Positions 1 through 13,300 of a DNA stretch of 64,000 nucleotides are shown here, piece by piece. Under the pieces are notes generated by a model. It was not told the origin of the DNA. It ran no database searches and saw only the letters and a list, made by a program, of their open reading frames with translations. Made by a program: the position numbers and the translations under genes. This DNA is from Phytoseiulus persimilis (taxonomy: Eukaryota > Arthropoda > Arachnida > Mesostigmata > Phytoseiidae): positions 13,020,001-13,084,000 of the forward strand of contig CM075101.1 in assembly GCA_037576195.1 (NCBI GenBank). The letters run 5' to 3'. Every line of letters begins with the position of its first letter. The first letter of the stretch is position 1.

Positions 1-3000
1 CAGAATATATCCTCTCGTTCATTGTTCTCGAGTCTCCCTCCCCTCGTCGGGGCGTTGTCTTCCCTCCAACTTTCTCTGCTCGCCGTGGTCGACCCGCAGC
101 ACCGACGTGGTCGACTCGCAACACCGACGTGGCCGACTCGTAGGGCCGAAGAACCTGCTGAGATAGCGGAAATTTACCACTGAAATGTGGCACACAAGCT
201 TCCGAAACGGCCCAAGAAAGAGAAAATCGAGGGCATGTTCGAATTTGAAATTTTCCATAGAACGCGTACCCGGAATGAGGGGGGCTTTTCGCCATTATCA
301 GCTTGAATTGAGGGAGGATCACATACAGTGACGGCACCGTGCTCGATCAACGGGTACAGGTTCCCATGTTTCTATTCGTCCTGTATCAGCTGTTTCAGCT
401 GAATCTTGGCATGGCTGAGCTCTTGAGCTGACGAAGCCACGTCGAGGCAGGGAAGTGCCGCAACGGAATTTCTCGAATTCCTGGCTCAGCCCAGAAGAAA
501 TCGACGTCACCGCCATCTCAGTCCCGACCGCAGGTAAAAGATACCATCCTCGGCGAGGCATCGAGGAATCATGATGAAATTGTGTCTGACTGTACCCGGG
601 ACCCGTGGAAGAATCTCCTCAAAATGACAAAGCGGGAATTCCTCGGACAATTTCGCGGGCTGCTTCCGCTGCGAGAAATAGCGGGAGCTGCACTTCTCAG
701 CAGAAGGCATCGTAGTCGTAGGATTGATGGACTTCTCGTCCGATTCCTCGGAGGGCTCGCGCGTCGTCCGGGAATGACCAAGTTCTTCGACCTCGCACTT
801 CGAGATGAGGTTGAATTTCCTAGAGAACTCTCCACCAAGTCGGCCTGCGGCCTTGGAGCAGACTAGTTGACATCGGCGCGTTCTCCCGATCTGATGCTCC
901 CGGCACGACAAAGAAAGGGGCTCGGTCGATACGTATGGGGTGCTTGGTCGAATCGGTCGATCACTTCGTTCTCCTTGCGCTGGCCGCCCGCACTAGCTAT
1001 GCTGAAAGAGAAGCGGAATTGGAATTTTTCTCCAGCTCGCAGATGGGTTTTCCCTGGGAGAGTGGTCGTCCGCTTAAGGATGCTATGAGCTACCTACTGG
1101 GGAAGCTCGGCCGGTATGGACACATCCCCGTCACTTATTTCTCCGTAGCGGAAACGTTCCCTTCGGAAAACAAAGTCCGACAGATGAACCAACTGGGAGT
1201 CTGAAGTGAGGGAAACGCCTCGGCTCTATAGAGCGCCTCCTTAGCTCTGGGAATTCCGAGGGAGCTCAGATGAACGCATATGAATACAGGGAGAACCAGG
1301 TGTGGGGGATGAGTGATTTCAAACCGAAGAACATCGATGAAGAGATTCGCAAACACAATCGGAGATTGCAGTTCGTTCTTCCTCGAGATTCCAAGTTACC
1401 TGGACGACGCTGGAGGTTCAACTGAGGTTGCAACATGAGTTCAGCGCGTAGTGGTTCATTTTCGCCGAGAAGGGGGAAATTCAGGCCTCCAAAATGCCCT
1501 TTATCCTTTAGCATGATTCATACCTTCAGATGAAGTTCCGAGGAGTTCGGAGGCGACAACATCCTGGTGTAATTTGAGCTCGAAGATTCGCATGCCACGA
1601 TCACAGAGCATTGGAGCAACGGTCGCACCACAGAGGAGGAATAAGATCACTGTCAGAAAAAAGCCGTGCAGCTAAGACCTTCACGAATCTCGACCAGCTC
1701 GTCCTGAGAGCAGCGTTTCGGCTTAGTCGACACATTTCTTGCGCATAGGATTGCACGAGGCAACATGGGAATGCACCGTCTGTATGCACCGGGCAACTCA
1801 CCACGGCCATCATCCACGAAAGCGTATGGGATGGGATACCATCGAAGCAGTAAACGACTTGTATAGCTGAAGATATTGCAGCGAAAAGAAGATGGGCGTT
1901 ATCACATAAAATATGTGGATGCTCCGAGAAGCGAGGAGCCAGTCGACCAGCCGGGAAGATCCCGGGATGCTGCGAATAGATGCGACCGAATACTTTTGCT
2001 GTTATTGTTTAGAGTCAGCGGTTCCCAAACGTTTCGACTGCGACAACGCCAAGTGCATCATATACCACAAGATGATCCAGCCTTCATCCAGACGAGGAAT
2101 AAGTTCTCCCCGAAGAAGATGGCTCGAGTTTTCCAAACTCAGTGTGGACCTCGACGGTTCGACATTTGCTCGGAGAAGGGCTGATATTGTACAGCAACGT
2201 TTCCAGAGTATAGGGATGGCGTGAGAGTTCTCCGTCAGAACCTGACAGTTCTGGTACACTGCCATTCCAGTGGATACGCTATGGATACCCGCTGATACTC
2301 GAATCGCAGTCATTAGATTGTTGGGACAGACTCCTCTCGGAATAATGCGCTTCTTGGAACAATCCGAGTGACTCGGGAGATTTCCAGCGCCTTACGGTGG
2401 ATCCTCATTACAACCCTTAGCCACGAAGTTCTCCTCCTCTGAGTACGCGTGGAAAGTTTGGAGTGCGCTCTATTTCGGAAGAGTTATGCCATGAAGTGGG
2501 TATAGCGAAGCCGCTCTCAAATGAATGAAGGAGAGCGCGAACATTCAAATGATATGGGAGCCCAGCAACGGAAGCAGCGGGTTCGCAACGGCCTCAACTA
2601 ACGCGCACACCTTTTGTGATCACGCAACGCTCCAAGCACCGTCTCCGTGGCCAATGATTTGTTCTCGGAAAACCATCATGGCCCGATCCATAGGTGCTCG
2701 ATTGTAGCTGAACCTCGGAAACAAATGTCCTACGCAATCGACGTTCGTGTATCCACTCTTGGTTTCAGTCTGAGGGTGTCAGGGGTTACTTCGTCCCTTT
2801 CTCTATCTACAGCGATCCCTTTCCAACGCGCTCTCTCCCAAAAGTGGCGGTGCTCTTCTCCAACGACGGCTGGGTGTGCTTGAGCAGTTCCTCCGCGCGA
2901 ATCGAGCAGCGTGCCCGGCCAGTGCAACCAGTTGCGGAGTTTTAACGTGCAGTGAGCGTGCAGGTGGAACACGATGATTGGAACTGTGACAGAGCTACCG

Positions 3001-4131
3001 TTCCCGAGCCGAGAAGTGCTTTAAACTGAACTCATCTCAATTGGATACGCAGCTGAACAGTTCCGGATTTTTCCTTTGAAGCCGAGTGGAGTTTGTTGTT
3101 GTCGGCGTTAGCGGCGACAAGAGAGCGAACTCGAGACGAGGACGACTCAGTGTTGCTTTGCAGTTGGTGTAGTGGGAGGCTGAGTAGTGGAGGAGCGTGT
3201 CATGCGACTGGGAGCTGGTCTGAGGGCCGGCCTTCCAAGCGTGTGCGCGTTCTGTCTCAGTGAGGGCCAAGGTGAAGCCGGAGGAGTTGACGCTGCTGGG
3301 GCCCTGCCCTGCGACTGCCGAAGAGGACCACCCTAACTTCCTTGCCATCCAAAGACTCGGGAGGCAACAGGTCGAAGACTGCGAAGCTCAGCAGGTTCGT
3401 TTGAGGTTCTTGTCATTTGGCTCCCTGGTCCCATCCTCCATCCCCAAGTTCAACATTTCTCGACGAAATCGTCCTTACTCTGTCTGATGAGGGATTTCCT
3501 CCCACAATGCCTGACGGAGCGGTTCCTGGAGACCTCACTTCGTTCAGGTGGACCAAGGAAGCGATCAGGTCGGGATTCAGAGTCCCACTGAACCTCGTGA
3601 TCTTACTCGGCTGACATGGGCGAGTCCTGATGTTTGGAGAGCAGTCGATGCTCGCTAAATATAGGCTTTGTCCATCGCATTCTTGGTCTATGATTGGACC
3701 TCTCGGGCATAGTTTGTATCGAAAGCGTTGGTACAGACAAACGGACCGAGAAACACGAGAGAAAATTGGTATCTGACAGCGCGACTCTGTCAAAGCTCGA
3801 TGTGAATGCTATCGAGATTCGCTACGGGCGATTTATAGTCTGTATTAGATGTAATCGCTCCAACGAAACCGCTCAGCGCGAGGGTCCTCGCTCGGAACCG
3901 ATTTCGGACATATTGTTCCATCTAACATCATTCGGAACCCCAGACTGAACTCGAAACTCAAGGAGGACAAACTTCGTTCGCCGCCTCACCCTCTGTCCTT
4001 CTGTTCGGAATTTAGACGTTTTCCGCGTGCTCTTTGAAGTTTCTGATTCGTTCTCTGTCACCGTAATTTTCGAATGTAAGAAGGATCAAATATGATTATT
4101 CGTGAGCTGAAGCTTGTTTCAATATTTCCAG
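1..4131. other. Upstream region, no gene supported
   Basis: No recognised domain on either strand. Short ORFs (for example 582-866 and 935-1204 on plus, 507-911 on minus) have fairly balanced composition but no family match that I know and no consistent splice signals. Part of this region is probably slit upstream DNA or a leader intron, since an acceptor at 4130-4131 precedes the first coding exon. Confidence 0.6.
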
Positions 4132-4191
4132 ATCTACTGGCGTCCGTCGCCGCTGCAGCAACTGATAATCTCATTGGTGCCCTCAGTGACG
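4132..4191 (+). other. slit: Probable 5' untranslated part of slit exon
   Basis: A pyrimidine-rich stretch ending in AG at 4130-4131 precedes this segment and looks like a splice acceptor, so an untranslated leader exon probably lies further upstream. The open frame extends upstream to an ATG at 4114, but that ATG lies before the acceptor and gives a non-signal N-terminus, so I take the ATG at 4192 as the start. It has A at -3 and G at +4. The leader exon and promoter were not found. Confidence 0.5.
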
Positions 4192-4373
4192 ATGGCTTTA
4201 CGCTGTGCTGCCGGGGTTATGGCCCTTCTTCTAATTCTGTTGCTGGCTTCGTCGCAAGCTCAACAGCTCGAGTTCTGTCCAGATGAATGCGACTGCGATG
4301 CTCTCACGGTGGACTGTTCATCGAGAGGACTTCGGTTCGTTCCGCGGAACATCCCGAAAGAAGTTCGCAGACT
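4192..4373 (+). CDS. slit: slit coding exon 1: signal peptide and LRR N-cap of D1
   Basis: Encodes residues 1-61. A short n-region with one Arg is followed by a hydrophobic core ([10 protein letters not shown]) and a likely signal-peptidase site after SSQA, near residue 23. The mature part starts the first LRR N-terminal cap with the CPDECDCD pattern and ends RNIPKEVRR plus two bases of a Leu codon. The donor is GTAAGT at 4374. A second in-frame Met at residue 10 could also start a shorter signal peptide. The following intron is about 28.7 kb. Confidence 0.88.
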
Positions 4374-7300
4374 GTAAGTTTCTAGTTTCACAATAGGCTT
4401 AAAGTACCGGAGCGATATGGATTCTTGCTATGTTCCCATCGACGACGAAGTCGATCTGTATCCAACGAATCGTATCATCGACTGTTCTCGCGGCTCGGAA
4501 ACACCGAACTTCGAAAATGCGAATATTCACGTTTTTCGGGTGAAGATCACCGTTTCAACGTCGTCCTTTGGGAGACAGACCAATTAGCGATGACCGCAAC
4601 AAAATTCGTCTGATGCGGCGGCTAGAGTCACTTCTTCGTTCTTTTTCGGGGAGATAACGACTTTAGAGCGATGATATTCCCGACTTCCCCATCTCATCCG
4701 CTGCACTTCATAATTTTACTGTATCGTTCGGACAGTGACGCTGCGGTTCTCAATGTGGCTTCTCGAGATTTTTATGCTCGTTCCGTCAACGCGTGGGTTC
4801 GCTCGCCGTATCGACGAGCTCATCAGACATCAGAAGCTCCATGCCGTGATGCTTATTGATACCAATGCGGGGAATGAATGAACTCACTTGGAGAACGATC
4901 GGAGCCGATCTACCGATCGGCATGTTTTCGATGACGGGCTTCGGCATCTGAACCGTCTTCCATCCGCTGGTCGTAGTCAGAACGAGGAGCCGTTCAGTGT
5001 CTTTCGCTTTAAGTTGGCTCGTTTGACAGCGAGCACGTTTGCACTGATTTTTCCAGTGGCCTCTCGTTGGCAGGGTCGCCATGGTTTGTATCGTTCGATG
5101 CCGCCCTCGCGAGTTATGAACACGATTGATTGACTGACGACCGCCTGTCCAGCTGACAAATTGAGTGATGAGAAGGTGGTTCTACGGTATGCGAAACGAA
5201 GGGAACGGATTTTTTTTCCGGGGCCCTCATGCTCATTCTGGGCCGATTCGGAGTCGGCATGAGCCGCTCAGCGTGGCCGGGTTAGGTGGAGGATATGGCG
5301 GTCACACCGAGCCCCCTCGATTTCTAATTGTAGCGGGTGTATACAACCGGTCGTTAGCTCATATTTCAATTGGATGGATTTATTCAACTGTGTGAATGGC
5401 TTCGTGCAGGAGTGCATTATACGGCGGCATTTGTCAACCAGGAGAGTGACACCGACGAACGCTACTCCACCGGACTGCTCGTCCCGAGCCTATTTAACTG
5501 GCTGTCGGAGGGTTGAGCGAATAGCTGACTGACTGACTGAGTGACGTACGGACGCACGGACCAGCGGAGTGACTTGGGTTCGGTTTCTCGCCTCGCTGAC
5601 TTCTTTCTCGCCTGCGATGGCGTATTGAAGAGTTTTCAATGAGCCGCGCGGAAGCGGTTCACGAATTCATAGAAGTCGGTCTGGAAGGAATGAAAGCCCG
5701 TTGCCGAGGCGGCAAATGGACCGACGGACAGGGAGATGGAAGGAAGGACGGACGGATGGTGAGATGAGATGATGGAGATGCTTTTGGTGCCACTCTGGGG
5801 CCTCTTTTTCCCTTCAGATCTCTCGTCTCACTCTCCGAGCTGTTGGTCTGTGGCTCTGCCTCCAGTTTCGCGGGCGGCTCATTGGTTCGCTCGCTCGTTC
5901 GCTCGATTCCCGTGCTCGTCGCTGCCACCGCCGTCGTCGTCGTCATTGTCGTCTTTACTTTATTAATCAACAAAGCATCTCCGTCGCACGAGACGTGTGC
6001 GCGTGTCTTCCAATCGCAGAGTTCCGCGAACTGTGTGTGCACTCGAACTCCTGATGGAGTGATTCCGCCACGCGGTCTGTGTGCCAACGCGATCGTCGTC
6101 GAGGTCGTTATTTCCACGGTAGTGTTTGGTAGAAAAGAGACCGATACATGCTCGGCGGCGGCGCGTTGAATGGATGCGTATCATGCGGACGATCTCCAGG
6201 AGAAGAGATTAGTCGCTGACCCTCGGTGGGGACGAGGGGCGGGCAGACGGCTTGACGCCTTCGGTCCCCTGTAAAACACATAGTAAACAGGAACCCGAGA
6301 TGCTTGACGGCATTCGCACCGTAGAAATGCGTTGATAACGTGGATGGCTTCTCGTAGAGCTTTCTCACGATCCCGGGAGCGTATCGAGATCGACTCAACG
6401 GTTCCCCGATGCATAGCAGATTCAGAGTGGAAGATAGCAGAGAACCTACTCCGAGAAGCACCTTATGATTCAGCTAGGAAGAGGTGAGGCTCGGCCTTTG
6501 TGAACAGAGCATCCCGGACCTTGGTGTGCGTTGAATTCTAACAGTCCGAAGCAATGATCGAGGGGTTCTCCCTCGATCTACGGGAGTCGCTGAGTAGCCC
6601 GGCATCGGTGTCGTCCTGACGCCCCTCGGATCTTAGCCTCTGGGCGTCGACGGAGAACGCGCCTCGGGTTGTAGAGAGAAATGCCCCCACTCGAAATACT
6701 CCAGCTCGATCTCCCGATATATGATGTGCTAGAAATCGCGTGTTCCTCCCAACATTCGGAATGAAAACTCAATGAGGGGTGGAAGGAGATGGCGGGGAAG
6801 GGACTGCATTCTCGAACCGGAGTTTTTGTCGTCCGTAATGCAGTCCAGGGAACACAGCCTGCAGCGACAGCGAAATCGCTGTCGTCGGTCATTCGGAGCC
6901 GAGATTCCAGTGGACTCTTGCCAATCACTGGATCGCGTACCAGCTCAGGCAAATTGCTCGAATTGGTCGTCAGTCGGATCGGCGTCGCCTCGGCGAATGT
7001 TCCGAAGCACTGAATCATGAGCTTCGGGGGAATCCGAGTCGTCGAAGCGTCGATTCGGTGAGATGACCTTAAGAGATAATCCTGAACTCGACGGCTCTGC
7101 CGAGAACAGAAGTATTCATTGTCCGTTTCATCTCGATCTAATGGCCATCTTTCGCACCAGCGAACCGGGACCGGTCGCCTGTCCCTTTTTCGAATCGAAT
7201 TACTCAGTGAATAAGTCATTAATTTGCCTCATCTGTCGTCGACGGCCGAGAGGTTTATCGACGGTCCCACGACGTCTGTTCGTGTATCCGTTGCGCCATT

Positions 7301-10300
7301 CGGGGACCCGTCTTGGAAGCGCTGACCGCCGTCAACGAGCGGAACGGGCGCTCTCCAACTCCTCGCCAGCGATTGGCGAGCCATTGCCAATGAAAGTTGT
7401 CGCGATTTTTCGAGCTCCGTCGATGAGCCGCCGTCTCCGTGGGTCTTGTTTCTCTACCTTGCCGTGAGTGGCTCGGAGTCGTTGGCGGCGACCGATGTCC
7501 GTCTCTGAACGTCCGACCGGCGGAGCGGAGGCCCGGATGAAATTTATGTTGGGATTAGATTAGTAAGAGTTCTCGATTTTTTTCCTACTCTTCGACAAGG
7601 AGCTAGAAGCTGGCGGCGGCAGCGACGACAACAACGACGACGTTGGCGGCGGCAGCGACGACAACAACGACGACGTTGGCGGCGGCAACGCTAGGTATTG
7701 GATGGATAGGCGAGCGACGGAACGTGCTTGTTCGAGGAAGCCTCTGCTTATCGGGTATTAGAAAAAACATTTATTTTATACACGGCTCGGCAGCGAAACA
7801 AAGGAGCGAGGATACATCCAACGCTGAGATAGCTACGACCGAGGAATGGTCAGACCGATGGATGAATAGATGGTCAAGGATGGATGGATACGGACGGTGG
7901 GTGGGTGAATGAATGAGAAAACTGATGGGTTGATCGAGCACGTGCGCAGAGTACGCCCTGACGTGGAGGAGCGACGAATGGGGGAAAATGTAGAAAAGGC
8001 GCAGCCCATGACGATGTTCTGAACCGCAGAGACGTTTCTTGCCCTACGGTGGAGGCCGCGGCGGTTTTTCGGTTTGTTGCTCAACGTTTCGAGCTGCGAC
8101 TCACGAGGCTCACCCAACGAGCGACGCACCGCTGGAATGAGTGGTTTCGATCCTGCCTGTTACCCCTACGGATCGAACGAGAACGAGATCCTCGAGCCAA
8201 TCGAATAAATAAGAATCGACTCATTTGGCCGCGGCGAGAAACTTTTCGATGATTGCCTCCCTCTTGTCCCTCCCTCCCGTCCACCCGTTCCGGATGGAAT
8301 GCCGCTGGGAGCTACCATATTTCTCATGAAGTTCAACCTTCCGGAGAGTCGGTTCGATTACACGCTCGCTGCAAAGCTCGGCGCAGGAGCCCTCGGGGAA
8401 TCCGATGAACGGCGTCGTGGCAGGGCCCAAGTATCCCGTAAGTTATCGATTTCGGAAACCTCAGTATCGTCTCCGGCGTAGACGCGGAGATAGTCGGAAT
8501 CGTTATCAGGAAACTCTCAATCTGGACGTAAGAAACATCGGTGCGCTACGATCGTGTTACGAACACAAATAAATTTCAATCTCGTGGAAACATTCGCTAA
8601 CAAGAGCAGGGGTCAGCCAGGTCCGGTGGTCTTCCACGTCGACGTGACGACCCTTAGTCGGGGAGAATGATTCTTCAGCAGTCGATCTATTTATGTGGTC
8701 AATGCACCGGAAGAGAGCACGCGTTCTGACCCATCCACGTATCTCTAAACTGATCCGATCCGCGAGCCGATCGATCTTTGTTTATTGTCGTAGAACGCCG
8801 GTTCAGTTAGGCGACCTGAGTTCTCACGCTGGTTTACAAAAACGGTGAGTTTATCGGACTGGACTGGCCGGCCAACGGTACGGCCGTGGCTTCGTGGATC
8901 AGATCTGCGCGGACGGCGAGCATATCTGGTTTCATTCGCATCGATCACGGACGCGCTGCTGTCTGTTGATATTCAGTCCCGGAGGAATCTCCACCTCCAG
9001 GTCAGAGTTTCCCGGAAACGCGAGGAGCCCTGATTTACCTGGGACATTTTCTGCCTCGCAGGATTCACCGCCTGCAAACAGAAATAATACGGAAGCAACA
9101 ATTAGGTCAGGAAGCAGGCCGACACCAGCGGCAGCGGCCCTTCCTCGATATCGATCGCAATTTTGTCTTTGTAGTCGAACTGGCGCGAAAGCCGTTACGC
9201 TAGAGTCTGCTTAAAACACAAACAGTCCATCAACGCGACGAGCCCATCGATCACAGGCGGAGAACGTTATACATGCAACAGCGAGCACGGTTCGACTGAG
9301 TCGAGGTGCACTCGGTGTCGTTTACGTTGTCGTGGCGCTTGGCGATGCCTCCTCGCTGTGGTCGTCGCGGTCGTCATTCCCTCAGCTGACAACCATCGGA
9401 TCGAAGGGGCTCTTTTCCAGCATGACTGTTTTTGATAGAGAAACGAACGTCATCCATCCATCCGTGAATTAAAACACGCGATACGGAATTCGACGAGGGT
9501 CCTCCGCTGGCCTAACCTTATCTTATTGATCTATGAGGATGAATAAAAGACCGATCGTGTTTGACCGGTTCGCGTTCGCTCGATGGATTCCTCCGTTCCG
9601 TGAGCCGATGACAATGCCGGCCGACAGACAATGACGCGCTCTGGCTCTCGAGAGCCAAGACCCACCTTTTCTTGAGGATTTCCAGCTTCATCACGTGCCC
9701 CGGGGTTCGCACCTCCGCTGTTCTTCCCGGAGCACTGAACGCAGCGTCCAACACTGTAGACTGACAGGGTGCTGGCTGAACGGCGATGCCAAGAAGCCAC
9801 TTACGTCGGCTCACCTCGCATCAACCCACCCCACCCTGGCCTATCGTTTCTCGGGGTGGATGAAAGATCGCTTCGCTCCGCAGTGAGGGCGCTCCGCACG
9901 TCTGCCGACTGCCTACATTCTCGAAGATCTGTTCCCGTCCGCATGTTCGCGCAGGATCGTGCTCCAGCGTCCGTTTTTTAAAGAAAAGAGAAGAGGTTTC
10001 GAGCAGGCACGGGCGATGTCGGCGTGGCTAGCCTCCGCCGAAAAGACTCCTCTTCTTTCTCGTCTTCACACCGATATTGAATTCTGTTGCGCCTGAACTT
10101 GTCCTATTGCCTGCCTGTTGCCATGTCTGGCGCCCTCTTTGTCAGGCTGGCTACTCAACCAGTCAGCCGGCCGGCCGGCGGCTAGCTATCAAGGTGTGAG
10201 CTTTGCGTGATGAACTCATATGAGGGCACAAGTACGGGGGGAGCCGCGCGAGCGGCCCAATCGCCGGCCGGCGGCAGCCGTCGCCGGCGGGGGAGAAGCA

Positions 10301-13300
10301 AAGAACCACCCAGGAGAGCCAGCTCTCGGATCAGATGTAGACGACAACGACAGAGCTACGTTTAATATATCTTCGCAGCTACATTCGCTGTGGACAGCAG
10401 CAGTTGGTTATTGTTGCCGCCGCCGCCGACAACGTCGTCGTTGCAGGCGGCGGCGGCGGCGGCGGCCGTGTTGTCCCTGCCGTTTTCGTAGCAGCAGTCC
10501 TCAGGATACGGGGCGCCGCCCGCCCCTCGTTGCTTTCCTGTTCGCTTTCCCGTCGTTGCCACAGCCAGAACAACCAGAACCGGTAGCTCCACTCGCACCG
10601 GCTGGGACGCCCAGCTGGCCCCCGCTCCGTGATCACCTGGAACGAGAACTCCTGGCCTTTCTTAGAGATCGGCGGGAAGGAGTTCCGGGCCCAAAGGAGA
10701 GAAAAGCATCCAACGACTCGGTCGGACAACTGGTTCGCAGATGACGGCAGGAGTTGCGGGGGTGAGCCGCATTGGATGCTCAGGGAACCCAAGTTTCGGA
10801 CGAAGTGGTTTAATGGCAGATGGATCAGCCGGAGGATGGAGGCGAGCCGACAGGCTTTGTTTGATCAGCGAGCTGTGCTGTGTGGTGTTTACCCGCGACC
10901 TCATGAACTCCCCCGCCCACTACCCGCCTGCGATGCCGCTCGCCCGTTCTACATCGCGCCTCCCGCGTACTGGAACTCTATCATGAACAGAACCCTCGTC
11001 GGCTCACGAGTTCGAAGCCGGTGTCGGCTTACAAAACGATGCAAGATGTCTTTGTTGGCTCTCTCCGAAACTTATCGCGAACTGGCGAGCTGCGGAGCTC
11101 GTTGGTGTTTGAAAACATTCTCCGTCGCTTCTCTCCATGTCATGCGCGAGAGCCCGTGAAGCTCTCGCTGCGCGTCGGGCCATGGCTCGCAAGCTCTCTG
11201 ATTGAGCGAAGCCCGAGCTCTGGGCAACATTCTGCACGTCAATCCCTGCTATTTGCAGGCTGGCCGACCGAGAGGAACTGTAGACTCCCCCCGGGGACCG
11301 AGTGACGTTCAAAATTCCCCAGCCTATTGGAAATGGGCTAATTTGTGCGCGTTTGTGGTTAACAGAAATCTCCGCTAGCGGCTCCGCCCGTCCGTTTGCC
11401 CGCCAGCCCCCACACGACGCGTATACCTAGATGAACCTGGATCGAGCCTGTTCATCGATGTGAGCGAAACCAAAGGCTGCGCGCTCGCCCGGCGCGAGAC
11501 GCCTGCTACCGCCGCCTGCGTCGACGTCGTGATGAAATTCCATCTCTGGGGTGGTCGTAGATCAGACTGCTGCTTTCTCTCTATTAAATCTTCATCTTCT
11601 TCCCCTCTCGTTCCGTGCGTACTGATTTAGATGACTCGGCGTCCGACCGCGTCGGTAGGTGGCCTAGCGCCGGGTCGCTTGTTCTGTATTCCGAGTTGGC
11701 CCGGCTCGTGGCGAAGTCGCTCCGATGCCAAGCCAGATTATCGAACTCGTTTGAGGTCTGGCGGAAATTTCGAACCACTCAGTCAGTTAGAACATTCAAG
11801 GCGGCCGTCTGGGCGGGGGTTGTTGCTGGATCGGCCGCTCGCACTAGAAGAGCGCATCCTACTGTTGAGTGAGAGCTCGTTGAGTCGAAGAAAGCTTCCT
11901 CTCAGCAGAGAGGTCTTTTCCGGATTCTGACGTCCATGATGACGACGAGGCCTTCCATCTCAATGGCTGAATCGTAGCCGGGCGGTCGATCCGGCGGCAG
12001 CGAGCAAGCTGTTCTTCCCGGCGCCGACATCTAGCCAAACGCGGCCCCTCCAATCTAGATCGCCGTAGTCGTCTCCAACGCGGTCGCCGCCGCCGCCATC
12101 ATCACCGCCATCAGCAGCAGCAGCGCCGCTACTACCGCTGCCGCCACACTCTGTAATTGATTTGAGCATCAGGAAGTCATCAGACAGCAAGCACATCTAC
12201 TCGAAATCTTTCGACACTGGATTAGGTTCATTCGCTGGCTGCCGTTCTCAGGTCTTCTTCGTGCTCGCAGGGAGACCGTGTTGCTCCGCCTGCTGGCTCG
12301 AAACTCCTTACGCAGCACCTTGTGGGAGCCCGGAGTGAGAATTTCCGATCGGGCATCGAGCCCCGAGAACGGGATCTTCTTCACTCGATCAGAGAATTTC
12401 GAAGCGATGCACGAGCGCCCGAAACTCGGAGCGCGAACGCTGGAGTCGCAGGGCATGTCCTCGTTCCCGACTTGGAGTATGTCCTGACAGGCGCACTATG
12501 AGAGCCCGGCTGGCGCGTTATTTGCGTCGGAACGAACTCTGAGGTCCAGGCTGATGTCGAATGGCGAGACGAAATGGAGGGCCCGCGGTCTACGGTGCGC
12601 GGCCGAACTACGGTTATCGTAAAAGAGGGCAGCGAGCTCACTTACTGAGTGGCTGATCGGTTCCCTGACAGGGTTGCTTTGCTGAGGAAGCCAGTCCCGC
12701 GCCATAAATGATGGTTAGTGTTGGTTTTAAGCCATTTTGCGGTAAAATGGGTGGTCGTCTCGAGAGGCACGTCGTCGTGGCCATAGCTGCCGCCGCATCT
12801 GCTGAATCAGATCTTCAAACAAACAGCGTCGAGTTAGAATCTATACGGCCGCAGCCGGGTGGCCTTCCCGACGAAGGAACCGACCGGATTGCCAAGCAAG
12901 CACGAAAACTTCTATCGAGTGCGGAACGACTCGTAGACACTTTACATAAACACAATAGTCCTCTTTCCGCGGCCTACCGGTTCGATACCGATAAATCATC
13001 AACCTACACACTCTCTTTTGTCGAAGTGACGCTAACGTCGTTGATACCGTTTGTCGCCCCGCCCGTCCGTCCGTCTGCCCTTTTTCCTTGGCTCGTCCCT
13101 GCCTCAGCGGTCGGCCGTCAATCGCTTCAAGGCTTGGAAACAATTTATGTTCCTCTGACAAAATCTTCAAAACGGAACGAATCGGTGTGTCGAACCGCAG
13201 TTTTCACTCGCCATGAGCTAATTGTGATTGACGTCTGATCGGAGAGACTCGGGCCTAGTTGATCTGGGTTACCGAGAGTGAACTCCTCGCTGATCTTCAA

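Noticed and set aside
4114-4191. Upstream in-frame ATG extending slit by 26 residues
   Set aside because: It lies before the probable splice acceptor at 4130-4131 and would bury the signal peptide behind a polar leader. The ATG at 4192 gives a clean signal peptide and a good start context.
6578-7219. 213-codon antisense ORF in intron 1
   Set aside because: Arg/Ser-rich, no recognised motif, no splice or poly(A) context; most likely chance in TCGA-rich DNA.
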